Positions 52,119 through 60,247 of a stretch of DNA of 64,000 nt are shown piece after piece (positions within the stretch are counted from its first letter, which is position 1; the number at the start of each line of letters is the position of its first letter). A model generated the notes under the pieces. It was not told the DNA's origin, made no database searches, and worked only from the letters and a program-made list of their open reading frames with translations. The DNA is from Nonomuraea fuscirosea. Lineage in GTDB: Bacteria; Actinomycetota; Actinomycetes; Streptosporangiales; Streptosporangiaceae. Location: positions 372,001-436,000 of the forward strand of contig NZ_PVNG01000001.1 in the NCBI RefSeq assembly GCF_003001935.1, given 5' to 3'. The translations under genes and the position numbers were made by a program.

Positions 52119-53849
52119 TCAACCCGGTATCAGCACGTCCTGATCCCGGCGGGGAAGGCGGAGGGTGGCGAGCGCGCCGCCGTCCCCGGCGTTGGCCAGG
52201 GTCAGCTCCGCGCCGATGACGCCGGCCTGGCCCAGCGCGATCGTGAGCCCGAGACCGTGGCCCCGGCCGCGTTCCGCGGCGCCGGTGCGGAAGCGGCGCG
52301 GGCCCTCGGCCAGCAGTTCCGGCGGGTAACCCGGGCCGTGGTCGCGGATCTCGACCAGGTGGTCCCGTACGGTGATCAGCACCGGGGGCTCGCCGTGGCG
52401 GCGGGCGTTCAGCACCAGGTTGGCCACGATCCGGTCCAGGCGGCGCGGATCGGTCTCGGCGACCGGCTCGCCGCCGTCCGGCGTCTGCACCCGTGCCTCG
52501 ACGCCCACCCGGGCCGCGGACTGCCGGGCCAGTTCGGCCAGCGGCACCCGTACGCGGTCGGCCACCTCGGCGCCCGCGTCCAGCCTGGACACTTCCAGCA
52601 GGTCCTCGACCAGGGAGCGCAGCAGCCGTACGCGGTCGCGTACCAGCTCGGTCGCCTCGCCCTCCTCCAGCAGCTCGACGGCGGCGACCAGGCCCATGAG
52701 CGGGGTGCGCAGGTCGTGCGCGACGTCGGCGGTGAACCGCTGCTCGGCCAGCAACCGGTGCTGCAGGCTCGCCGCCATCGAGTCCACGGCGACGGCGATG
52801 TCGGCGATCTCGTCCCGCCGGCCGCGCCGCCTTTGCGTCGCGATGCCGCCCAGATGATCGGGATCCCTGGTCACGGTGATCTTGTGCTGATGCGCGAGGT
52901 CCCTTTGCGCGGTGATCTCGTCCGGGTGGCCGGGGTCCCTTTGCATGGCGATCCCGTTCCGGCGTTCCGGGTTGTCCTGCTTCGCCGTGGCGACGCGGGC
53001 GTCGAGGTCGCCGGCCGCGATGCGGCGGGCGGTGTCGGCGACCCGGCGGAGCCGCCGGTTGGCCGGTTCGGCCAGGAGCGCCGAGAGCGGCACCACCGCG
53101 GCTAGTGCGGTGAGTGCGGCCAGCACCATGGCGCGGTCGAGCGCGCGCAGGCTCGCCAGGTCCGAGCTCATGTCGATCTTGGACGTGGCCACGAACCCGC
53201 CGCGCACCCGCTGCGCCGCCCACATCCACGGCTGGTCCGGCTTCTGGTCGTCGTACCAGGTGACGGCGGACCCGTCAGGCGTCCAGGCCGGCGATCCGGT
53301 CGACGATCCGTCCGGCGAGTCGGCGGGGGACCCGAGGGGCGATTCGGCGGACGACGCAGCGGGCCGTTCCGTGGGTGACGCGGCGGGCGACGCGATGGAC
53401 AACTCGGTGCGCGATTCGGTGCGCGATTCGGTGCGCGATTCGGCGGGCAAATCAGCGGGTGATCTGGTGGGCGACCCGCTGGGCAGCCGTGCGCGCAGGG
53501 CCGTGGGCAGGTCGGCCGGATCCTTGATCCAGTCGGTCCACGGGGTGGGCGGTTCGGGAGCGGTGCCCGCCCGATACTGGTCCGCGACCGTGGCCGCCTC
53601 CATCAACGCCCGTGCTTCGCCCAGCCGCATCGTGCGTTCCAGCGTCGTCCGGTGCACCAGCACCCCGACCACCGCGGCGACGGCGCAGCAGGCCAGCGTG
53701 ATCAGCGCCGCCACCTTCCACCGCAACGACCCCGGCAACGGCCCCGCCACCTTCCACCGTGACGACTCCGGCGACGACCCGGCCGCCTCCCACTGTGACG
53801 GCTCCGGCGACGATTCCGGTGTCACGGTCCGCTCGGCTCGCCGTCTCAT
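52119..53849 (-). CDS. Sensor histidine kinase with repeat-expanded HAMP domain
   Basis: This 576-residue kinase has TM1 at about 45-66, an extracytoplasmic region 67-240, TM2 at 241-260 and HAMP from about 262. The H-box is ADVAHDLRTPLMGL (His378), and the ATPase domain has DRIVANLVLNARRHGE, DHGPGYP and RGRGHGLGLTIA. Residues 293-340 are four degenerate 12-residue repeats inserted between the two HAMP helices. The outer domain contains a Ser/Pro/Glu-rich stretch with RTES repeats, and the cytoplasmic N-terminus has a repeated SSPE/RWKVAG pattern. The ATG overlaps the regulator stop (ATGA), and the regulator gene encodes its partner. The signal is unknown. Confidence 0.9.
   Translation of the reverse strand: MRRRAERTVTPESSPEPSQWEAAGSSPESSRWKVAGPLPGSLRWKVAALITLACCAVAAVVGVLVHRTTLERTMRLGEARALMEAATVADQYRAGTAPEPPTPWTDWIKDPADLPTALRARLPSGSPTRSPADLPAESRTESRTESRTELSIASPAASPTERPAASSAESPLGSPADSPDGSSTGSPAWTPDGSAVTWYDDQKPDQPWMWAAQRVRGGFVATSKIDMSSDLASLRALDRAMVLAALTALAAVVPLSALLAEPANRRLRRVADTARRIAAGDLDARVATAKQDNPERRNGIAMQRDPGHPDEITAQRDLAHQHKITVTRDPDHLGGIATQRRRGRRDEIADIAVAVDSMAASLQHRLLAEQRFTADVAHDLRTPLMGLVAAVELLEEGEATELVRDRVRLLRSLVEDLLEVSRLDAGAEVADRVRVPLAELARQSAARVGVEARVQTPDGGEPVAETDPRRLDRIVANLVLNARRHGEPPVLITVRDHLVEIRDHGPGYPPELLAEGPRRFRTGAAERGRGHGLGLTIALGQAGVIGAELTLANAGDGGALATLRLPRRDQDVLIPG
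52830..52973. repeat. Four degenerate 36-bp tandem repeats in the kinase HAMP region
   Basis: Units at 52830-52865, 52866-52901, 52902-52937 and 52938-52973 encode, in protein order, NPERRNGIAMQR, DPGHPDEITAQR, DLAHQHKITVTR and DPDHLGGIATQR. The next residues, RRGRRDEIADIA, are the normal start of the second HAMP helix and look like the source of the unit. All units are exactly 12 codons, so the frame is kept. Confidence 0.9.
53404..53439. repeat. 12-nt tandem repeat, three perfect copies, in the kinase sensor domain
   Basis: TCGGTGCGCGAT is repeated three times without change (53404-53415, 53416-53427, 53428-53439). On the coding strand it yields the RTES repeats of the extracytoplasmic region. 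Flanking sequence (TCGGCGGGC) looks like decayed further copies. Confidence 0.88.
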
Positions 53850-54517
53850 GGCTTGCGCAGCTTGTAGCCGAATCCGCGCACGGTCTCGATCAGGTCGGCG
53901 CCGATCTTCTTGCGCAGCCGCTGCACGCACAGATCGACGACGCGGCTGTCACCGTCCCAGCCGTAGTCCCACACCTCGCGCAGCAGCGTGGCCCGCTCCA
54001 GCACGATGCCCGGATGCGCGGCGAACTCCAGCAGCAGCCGCATCTCGGTCGGGGCCAGCTCGACCGGCCGCCCGCCGAGCCGCACCTCCAGCGCGGCCGG
54101 ATCCACGCTCAGCTCGCCGAACCTCAGCACCCCGGACGGGGACGGCTCCGCCGGGGCGCCGACGCGGCGCAGCACCGACCTGATCCGGGCCACCAGCACC
54201 GGGATGTCGACCGGTTTGACCACATAGTCGTCGGCCCCCGCCTCCAGCCCGGACACCACGTCGAGGGAGTCGCCCCGCGCCGACATCATCAGGATCGGCA
54301 CCTGGCTGGACTCCCTGACCCGGCGGCACAGGCTGATGCCGTCCAGCTCGGGCAGCATCACGTCGAGGACGAGCAGATCGTGCCCGCCGCGCCGGAACGC
54401 CTCCAGCCCGCTCAGCCCGTCGGCGGCGGTGTCGAGCCGGTAGCCGTAGCGTCCGAGGGCCAGGGAGACGGTCTTGCGGATGACGTCGTCGTCCTCGACG
54501 AGCAGGATGAAGGTCAC
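53846..54517 (-). CDS. OmpR/PhoB-family response regulator
   Basis: This 223-residue regulator has a receiver domain with acidic pocket VEDDDV, phospho-acceptor Asp52 in LLVLDVMLPELDG, and the conserved Lys in DDYVVKPVD. A C-terminal winged helix follows: LAPTEMRLLLEFAAHPGIVLERATLLREVWDY, SRVVDLCVQRLRKKIG, ETVRGFGYKL. GTG 54517 is chosen as the domain start; the frame to 54559 adds an unlikely leader. It is translationally coupled to the kinase. Its likely targets are nearby cell-wall genes. Confidence 0.92.
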   Translation of the reverse strand: MTFILLVEDDDVIRKTVSLALGRYGYRLDTAADGLSGLEAFRRGGHDLLVLDVMLPELDGISLCRRVRESSQVPILMMSARGDSLDVVSGLEAGADDYVVKPVDIPVLVARIRSVLRRVGAPAEPSPSGVLRFGELSVDPAALEVRLGGRPVELAPTEMRLLLEFAAHPGIVLERATLLREVWDYGWDGDSRVVDLCVQRLRKKIGADLIETVRGFGYKLRKP

Positions 54518-54556
54518 GCTGTACGATACGCGCCCCGCACGACACCCGCTCAGGAG

Positions 54557-54599
54557 CACTCGTGCCGGGGCGGACCGATCGCCCGCCCCGGCACGAGTG
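54557..54599 (-). terminator. Strong hairpin between the PBP gene and the response regulator
   Basis: CACTCGTGCCGGGGCGG (54557-54573) and its perfect complement (54583-54599) form a 17-bp stem with a nine-base loop, 82 bases after the penicillin-binding protein stop and 39 bases before the regulator start. It probably ends the beta-lactamase/PBP transcript, giving the two-component genes their own promoter or partial read-through. No T-run is present. Confidence 0.7.
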
Positions 54600-54681
54600 G
54601 GCCGCTAGCCGCGTCGATCGCAGGCCCTGACGCGAGCGGCCCGGCCGGGTCGGCTGCCCCGTCCCGACGCGGCGGTCCCGG

Positions 54682-56886
54682 TCAGTCGAGGAGGTCGCCC
54701 GGGTCGAGGGTCACCTCCGGGGTCTCCGCCGCCGGGGCCGTCGTCTCCGTGACGGGGCTGCCCGTGGCGGGTGTCTCGGGGATCCCGGTGGCGGTCGGTT
54801 CCGGGTCCTTCTCCTCCGGGCGGCAGTTCTCGGCGCAGCCGCCGAAGCGGGCCGTGTCCACCGGGGTGAACGCCGTGGGAGGCACCCCGCGCAGCGCCGA
54901 CAGCATCGTGTCCAGCCAGATCGGGCCGGGGATGCTCGCCCCCTGCACCGACCCGTAGTACCGGCCGCCGATCGTCACCCCGGTCAGCTTGTAGCGCTGC
55001 GAGCCCCGGGGATCGCCGAGGCTGACCGCGCCGGCCAGGTCGGGGGTGAAGCCGGCGAACCAGGCCGAGGCGTAGTCGTCCGTGGTGCCCGTCTTGCCGG
55101 CCGCGTCCCGGCCGAGGCCGCCGACCCCGCGCATGGTGCCCTTGGTGAACACGCCCGACAGGACCTCGGCGGTGGCGTCCGCGACGGCCGGGTCGAGGGC
55201 CTGGCGGCACTTGGGCCGGTAGCGGGTGTTCTCGCCGTCGCGGCCGGTGATCCGGGTGACGGCCATGGGCGCGCAGTACTCGCCCCTGGCCGCGATGGCC
55301 GCGTACGCGGTCGCGATGGTGACCGGGTCGCTCTCGTTGATGCCGAGCGTGAACGTCTCGTACTCCTGCAGCTTCTTCCCGTCGGCCCGCCGCACGCCGA
55401 GGGACTTGGCCGTCTTGACCGTGTCACAGAGGCCGACCCGCTCCTCCAGTTCCATGAAGAACGTGTTCACCGAGTTCCAGGTGCCGCTGCGCAGCGTCTT
55501 CCAGCCGGGAGAGCCCTCGTCGTTGGTGACGGTGTGGCCGGGGTCGCCGATGCTCTGGCCGGCGCAGTTCTTGAACGTCGCGTACGACGGCGCCCGGTAG
55601 CCCGCCCCCGCGGCCAGCCCGTCGTCCAGCTTCATGCCCTGCTTCAGCGCGGTGATCAGGGTGAACGTCTTCATCGTCGAGCCCGGCTGGAACCCGATGC
55701 CGCCGCCGTGCGCGGTGTCGGCGACCACGTTGTACGAGATCTCGTTCCTGGCCGCCTTGGTCCCGTACCGCCGGCTGGCGGCCATCGCCCTGATCGCCCC
55801 CGTACCGGGCTGGACCAGGGCCTGGGCCGCGACGGGCGCGTCCGAGGGGTGCACGTAGCGGGCGACGGCCCGCTCGGCGGCGGCCTGCATGCCGGGGTCG
55901 AGCGTGGTCGTGATGGTCAGGCCGCCGCGGTTGAGCCTGGCCAGCCGGGCCTTGGCGGTGGGGCCGAAGTCGGGGTTGTTGAGGACCTCCTGGCGGACAT
56001 AGAGGCAGAAATACGGATATTTGCTGGATTCGCAGCCGCCGGGCAGGCGGGTGCCCTTGTACCCCAGCTTGGTGGCCTTGGCCCGGGCCGCCTGATCCGC
56101 GGTGATCTCGCCCAGCTCGGCCATCCGGTCCAGGACGACGTTGCGGCGCTTGAGCAGGCGGTCGCGCTGCGCCCGGCCCAGGTTGGGGTCCGTGGCGTTC
56201 GGGTCCTGGACGGCGCCGGCCAGCGTCGCCGCCTGCGGCAGGGTCAGGTCGGCCGCGTGCGTGCCGAAGAAACGCTTGGCCGCCGCCTCCACCCCGTACG
56301 CGCTGGCACCGAAGTACGCGATGTTCAGATATTTCTCAAGAATCTGGTCCTTGGTGTACTTCTCCTCGATGCCCATCGCGTACCGCAGCTCGTTCAGCTT
56401 GCGCGCGTAACTCGCCTCCAGGGCCGCGTGGCGATCCTCGTCCGTGGTGGCCGCGTTGAACAGCACCTGCTTGACGTACTGCTGGGTGATGCTGGACCCG
56501 CCCTGGCTCACCCCGCCGGAGCGCAGGTTCGTGGCGAGCGCGCGCAGCGTGCCCTCGATGTCGATCGCCCCGTGCTGGTAGAAGCGGAAGTCCTCGATCG
56601 ACACGATCGCCGTCTTCATCTCCGGCGAGATCTCGTCGAAGCCGACGACCTCGCGGTACTCCTCGTAGAACCGGGCGATCTCACCGCCCTTGGCGTCCCG
56701 CACGATCGTCACCTCGGCCGGCGGCGGCTCGGTCAGGTCGGCGGGCGCGAGGTTCACCTCCTCGGCCGCGGCCACGAACCCGGCGCCCGCGCCCCCGACG
56801 GCCGGGATCGCGATGGCGGCCACCAGCACGCCGGCCGCGGCCCCCGCCGCGGCCAGGCGGGCGATCTTCGTCCCCCGTCGCCACAT
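54682..56886 (-). CDS. Bifunctional class A penicillin-binding protein
   Basis: This 734-residue peptidoglycan synthase has an N-terminal membrane anchor (about 8-40). The glycosyltransferase domain at about 60-240 shows SIEDFRFYQHGAIDIEGTLRA with Glu98, GGSSITQQYVKQ and EKYLNIAYFGASAYGVEAAAKRFFG. The transpeptidase domain has SxxK in QPGSTMKTF (Ser403), SVN in WNSVNTFFMELEE and KTGT in AGKTGTTDD. The tail is Pro/Thr/Glu-rich. The ATG at 56886 shares one base with the beta-lactamase stop (TGATG); the frame runs open upstream to 58050 but only by chance. It builds and crosslinks glycan outside the membrane. Confidence 0.93.
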   Translation of the reverse strand: MWRRGTKIARLAAAGAAAGVLVAAIAIPAVGGAGAGFVAAAEEVNLAPADLTEPPPAEVTIVRDAKGGEIARFYEEYREVVGFDEISPEMKTAIVSIEDFRFYQHGAIDIEGTLRALATNLRSGGVSQGGSSITQQYVKQVLFNAATTDEDRHAALEASYARKLNELRYAMGIEEKYTKDQILEKYLNIAYFGASAYGVEAAAKRFFGTHAADLTLPQAATLAGAVQDPNATDPNLGRAQRDRLLKRRNVVLDRMAELGEITADQAARAKATKLGYKGTRLPGGCESSKYPYFCLYVRQEVLNNPDFGPTAKARLARLNRGGLTITTTLDPGMQAAAERAVARYVHPSDAPVAAQALVQPGTGAIRAMAASRRYGTKAARNEISYNVVADTAHGGGIGFQPGSTMKTFTLITALKQGMKLDDGLAAGAGYRAPSYATFKNCAGQSIGDPGHTVTNDEGSPGWKTLRSGTWNSVNTFFMELEERVGLCDTVKTAKSLGVRRADGKKLQEYETFTLGINESDPVTIATAYAAIAARGEYCAPMAVTRITGRDGENTRYRPKCRQALDPAVADATAEVLSGVFTKGTMRGVGGLGRDAAGKTGTTDDYASAWFAGFTPDLAGAVSLGDPRGSQRYKLTGVTIGGRYYGSVQGASIPGPIWLDTMLSALRGVPPTAFTPVDTARFGGCAENCRPEEKDPEPTATGIPETPATGSPVTETTAPAAETPEVTLDPGDLLD

Positions 56887-57827
56887 CAGAGCCTGCCGAG
56901 CCCGCGGGCGAGGATGGTGGCGGCACGCGCGATGGCCGCGTCGTTCGTGACGGCGCCGGAGCCCTCGCGGTTGGTGTAGACGGCCAGGATGATCGGAGCG
57001 GCCTTGCGGCCGGCCGGCCAGGCGACGGCGATGTCGTTGCCCGCGCCGATCTCGGTGTTCGTGCCGGTCTTGTCGCCGACCGTCCAGCTCTTCGGCAGGC
57101 CGGCGCGGATGCGGGCGCCGCCGGTCTCGGTCGCGATCAGCCAGCCGTTGAGCCGCTCGCGGTCCTTGGCGCTCAGCGCGCCGCCGGTCGTGACCGCGCG
57201 CAGGTCGCGGGCGATGGCGGCGGGCGTGGTGGTGTCGCGCCTGTCCTTGGGGGCCCAGTCGTTGAGCTCGGTCTCCCAGCGGTCGAGGCGGGAGACCGGG
57301 TCCTTGAGCGTACGGAAGTACCGCGTCAGCCCGGCGGGCCCGCCGATCTGCTTGAGCACCATGTTGCCCGCGGTGTTGTCGCTCAGGGTGATCGCCGCCC
57401 GGCACAGTTTGGCGACCGTCAGGCCGTCCTTGACGTGCTTCTCCGTGGTCGGCGAGTTGGGCTTGAGGTCCGCGGCGGTCCACTTGACCACCTTGTCCAT
57501 CAGGCCGGGCTGGCTGGTGCGGGCCCGGTGCAGCGCCGCCGCGCAGGCCATCGCCTTGAACGTGGACAGCAGCGGGAAACGCTCGCCCGACCGGTAGGCC
57601 AGGGTCCTGCCGCTGGCGGTGTCGATGGCGTACGCGCCGATGCGGCCCTTGAACGACGCTTCGAGCGCCCGCAACTCCTTCTTGACCTGTGCTTCGCCCG
57701 ATATGGCCGCCCGCGCGGCGGGCGCCGTCGCGGCCGTGGCCGGGGCGGCGGTGAGGGCGGCGCCCGCCAGGAGGGAGGCCGTCAGCGCGGTCGCCCGCAG
57801 GGCGGCGGGGCAGCGGAGGTTGCGCAT
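56886..57827 (-). CDS. Class A beta-lactamase
   Basis: This 313-residue serine beta-lactamase has a signal peptide (about 1-33) and all four active-site elements: STFK (Ser88/Lys91), SDN (148-150), ETELN (Glu184 matching Ambler E166, Asn188 matching N170) and DKTGTN (Lys252). It hydrolyses beta-lactams outside the membrane. ATG 57827 follows AAGGA and starts the signal peptide; a longer frame to 57950 does not. It is the first gene of a unit with the penicillin-binding protein, joined by a TGATG overlap. No BlaI/BlaR genes are adjacent. Confidence 0.94.
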   Translation of the reverse strand: MRNLRCPAALRATALTASLLAGAALTAAPATAATAPAARAAISGEAQVKKELRALEASFKGRIGAYAIDTASGRTLAYRSGERFPLLSTFKAMACAAALHRARTSQPGLMDKVVKWTAADLKPNSPTTEKHVKDGLTVAKLCRAAITLSDNTAGNMVLKQIGGPAGLTRYFRTLKDPVSRLDRWETELNDWAPKDRRDTTTPAAIARDLRAVTTGGALSAKDRERLNGWLIATETGGARIRAGLPKSWTVGDKTGTNTEIGAGNDIAVAWPAGRKAAPIILAVYTNREGSGAVTNDAAIARAATILARGLGRL

Positions 57828-57901
57828 GCGTAGTCCTTGCTTTCGTCGATCGGGGTCCGGAGGGCAGGAGCAAAGCAGATGCGCTCGGCCGATGTCTAAT
57901 A

Positions 57902-57984
57902 GCGATATCGCGAAAGAACTCATATCGGATCCGGAATGACCGCAGGTCAACCCGGATCAGCGGACTTCTTTGCCGTAACGGCAA
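57902..57984. promoter_or_regulatory. Palindrome-rich divergent region upstream of the beta-lactamase
   Basis: The 234 bases between the beta-lactamase and the divergent hydrolase contain several dyads. These are GCGATATCGC (57902-57911), GATCCGG/CCGGATC (57928-57934 and 57952-57958) and TTGCCGTAACGGCAA (57970-57984). Their density suggests regulator binding. A less GC-rich stretch at 57893-57930 could hold the beta-lactamase promoter. Confidence 0.45.
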
Positions 57985-58061
57985 CGGGATTCGCTCCGGC
58001 CGCCGGGATCGCGCCATAGCCTGGTGCCGCGGTGCGGCGGGGAGAGGCAAGGAGAGGTGAG

Positions 58062-59015
58062 ATGTCCGAGATCACGCATCGGCTCGTCGAGGTGCCGGGA
58101 GGCCGGATACACGTGGCCGAGCAGGGCAGCGGCCCGCTGGTGCTGCTGGTGCACGGCTTCCCCGAGTCGTGGTACTCCTGGCGTTACCAGCTCCCCGCGC
58201 TCGCCGCGGCCGGGTTCCGGGCGGCGGCCGTCGACGTGCGCGGCTACGGCCGCTCATCGAAGCCGGCGCAGGTCGAGGACTACCGCATGGTTTCCTGCGT
58301 CGCCGACAACGCCGCCGTCGTCCGGGCTCTGGGCGAGCGCTCCGCGGTGATCGTCGGGCACGACTGGGGCTCGCCGATCGCGGCGAACTCCGCGCTGTTG
58401 CGGCCCGACCTCTTTCGCGCGGTCGGCCTGCTGAGCGTCCCGTACACGCCGCGCGGCCCGCACCGCCCCACCGACGGGTTCGCCAGGATGGGCGGCGAGG
58501 AGGAGTTCTACGTCAGCTACTTCCAGACGCCCGGGCGGGCCGAGGCCGAGATCGAGCCCGACGTGCGCGGCTGGCTGGCCGGCTGTTACGCCAGCCTGTC
58601 GGGCGACACGATGGCGGAGAGCGCCTGGCTGGTCCGGCCCGGCGGGCGGCTGCGCGACCGTTTCCCCGAGGGTGTCAGGCCGGCCTGGCTCACCGAGGCC
58701 GACCTCGACGTCTACGCGGGGGAGTTCGAGCGTACGGGCCTGACCGGGGCGCTCAACCGCTACCGCAACATGGACCGCGACTGGGAGGACCTGGCCGCGT
58801 GGGACGGAGCGGCCATCACCCAGCCGGCGCTGTTCGTCGGCGGGGAGCTCGACCCCACCACGTCCTGGATGGGCCGCGCCGTCGAGGCCCTGCCCAGGAC
58901 GCTGCCCGGCCTGGCCGGCGCGCACCTCCTCGACGGCTGCGGCCACTGGGTGCAGCAGGAACGCCCGGACGAGGTCAACCGGCTCCTCACCGGATGGCTG
59001 CGGTCGCTGTCGTGA
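58062..59015 (+). CDS. Epoxide-hydrolase-like alpha/beta hydrolase
   Basis: This 317-residue protein has the oxyanion motif VHGFPESWYSWRYQL, DVRGYGRSSKP, an aspartate nucleophile in VIVGHDWGSPIAAN, acid in GGELDPTT and histidine in GCGHWVQQERPDEV. The Asp nucleophile and HGFPESW point to soluble epoxide hydrolases or related dehalogenase-like enzymes. The lid-domain Tyr residues are plausible in EFYVSYFQTPG. ATG 58062 has AAGGAGAGG upstream. The natural substrate is unknown. Confidence 0.88.
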   Translation: MSEITHRLVEVPGGRIHVAEQGSGPLVLLVHGFPESWYSWRYQLPALAAAGFRAAAVDVRGYGRSSKPAQVEDYRMVSCVADNAAVVRALGERSAVIVGHDWGSPIAANSALLRPDLFRAVGLLSVPYTPRGPHRPTDGFARMGGEEEFYVSYFQTPGRAEAEIEPDVRGWLAGCYASLSGDTMAESAWLVRPGGRLRDRFPEGVRPAWLTEADLDVYAGEFERTGLTGALNRYRNMDRDWEDLAAWDGAAITQPALFVGGELDPTTSWMGRAVEALPRTLPGLAGAHLLDGCGHWVQQERPDEVNRLLTGWLRSLS

Positions 59016-59073
59016 GCCGATCGTGCACGGTGTGTGCACAGCACGGGGCCGTACTCTTGGGTAGGGTCGAGTC

Positions 59074-59460
59074 ATGCCTCACTTCGGACGCCGGTTCGTG
59101 CCCCTGGCCCTCTTCGCCTCGTGTGTTCTCGCCGCCGGTTGCAGCGAGGTCAACAGCACCATCGACAAGGCTCAGGCCTGCCTGGAAGCTCCCAAGATCG
59201 TCACCGAGCTCATCGCGGAGGTCTCCAAGCTGACCAACGACCCGCAGGCCCTGGACAAGGCCCTGGACGACGCGGCGACCAAGCTCAACGACGTCGCCGA
59301 CGAGGCCGCCAACACCACGATCAAGGAAGCCTCCGACAATCTGGCCACCACGCTGACCGGCATCACCGTCAAGGACGCCAACGACGCCGTCGACGCGGTG
59401 CAGAAGGTCGGCACCGACGGGGCCGCGTACGTGGAGAAGATCGCCCAAGCCTGCAGCTGA
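59074..59460 (+). CDS. Small helical lipoprotein
   Basis: This 128-residue protein has a signal peptide and lipobox LAAGC. A mostly helical mature part follows, rich in Lys/Asp/Ala with heptad-like spacing (VTELIAEVSKL, ALDKALDDAATKLNDVADEAANTTIKEA). Two cysteines (QACLE and QACS) could bridge the ends. I do not recognise a family. It lies after the hydrolase and before the DUF202 genes on the same strand. Confidence 0.75.
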   Translation: MPHFGRRFVPLALFASCVLAAGCSEVNSTIDKAQACLEAPKIVTELIAEVSKLTNDPQALDKALDDAATKLNDVADEAANTTIKEASDNLATTLTGITVKDANDAVDAVQKVGTDGAAYVEKIAQACS

Positions 59461-59526
59461 CCCGGCCGCCGCTGGGGAGAATCCCCCCTTCTCTAGGGGA
59501 AATGGTGACGAATTACCGTTTTTCCT

Positions 59527-59853
59527 ATGGAACCCGACCCGCGTTTCACCTTGGCCAACGAACGCACCTTCCTCACCTGGCTGAGCACGGCGCTGGCGCT
59601 CAGCGCGGGCGGGGTGGCCATGGCGGCGCTGCCTCCCGACGTGTTCGTCCCGTGGATCCGCACGGCGCTGGCCGTCGTGCTGGTCACCCTCTCCGCGCTG
59701 GCGGCGGGCATGGCCTACCCCCGCTGGCGCAACATCCAGCGCGCCCTTCGGCAGCAGGCGCCGCTGCCTCCGCCCGCGCTCGCGGCCGTCTTCGGCTACG
59801 GCGTCGCGGCCGTGGCCGTGGTCGCCCTGGTCCTCATCATCGCCTCCATCTGA
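59527..59853 (+). CDS. DUF202-family membrane protein (first of two)
   Basis: This 108-residue protein has three membrane helices and the DUF202 start: FTLANERTFLTWLSTALALSAGGVAM, WIRTALAVVLVTLSALAAGMAY, then RWRNIQRALRQQAPLPPP and a third helix. The role of the family is not established. The next gene, three bases downstream, is a second DUF202 member, so the two may form a complex. Confidence 0.85.
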   Translation: MEPDPRFTLANERTFLTWLSTALALSAGGVAMAALPPDVFVPWIRTALAVVLVTLSALAAGMAYPRWRNIQRALRQQAPLPPPALAAVFGYGVAAVAVVALVLIIASI

Positions 59854-59856
59854 CCG

Positions 59857-60192
59857 ATGCCGGGAAGTGAGGAGATCTGGGACGAGGGCCTGCAGAGCGA
59901 GCGCACCCGGCTGGCCTGGGTGCGCACGGCCGTGGCCCTGTCCACCGGCGGCCTGGCGGCGACCGGGCTGGCCCTGCGGCACGGCCTGCCCGCGTTCGCG
60001 ATCGCCGGTTTCGCCCTGGCCGCGCTCTGCGGCGGCGTGCTGCTGATCAGGACGCGGGTGCGCTTCCGCCGGGTGCAGGCGGCTTTGCACGCGGGAACGC
60101 CGCTGGACGCGGGACTCGACGCGGTCTTCGCCTGGCTCGGCACACTGAGCGTGGTGGCGGGCGCCGTCGCCTTCGTCGTCAGCGTTCGGTAA
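59857..60192 (+). CDS. DUF202-family membrane protein (second of two)
   Basis: This 111-residue protein has three helices and the DUF202-like N-terminus DEGLQSERTRLAWVRTAVALSTGGLAA, RVRFRRVQAALHAGTPLD, and a last helix. It differs enough from its neighbour to be an old duplication. Tandem DUF202 genes are typical in actinobacteria. It is very probably co-transcribed with the preceding gene. Confidence 0.83.
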   Translation: MPGSEEIWDEGLQSERTRLAWVRTAVALSTGGLAATGLALRHGLPAFAIAGFALAALCGGVLLIRTRVRFRRVQAALHAGTPLDAGLDAVFAWLGTLSVVAGAVAFVVSVR

Positions 60193-60247
60193 GGCCGCTT
60201 GCGGGAAGCCGGGAAGGGGGCGGACACTCGAAGCAGGGGGTGACCTC

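Noticed and set aside
56887..58050. An apparent giant fusion: the PBP frame is open far upstream through the beta-lactamase region
   Set aside because: The upstream part has no domain likeness and lies out of frame over the convincing beta-lactamase gene. The ATG at 56886 directly starts the PBP membrane anchor.
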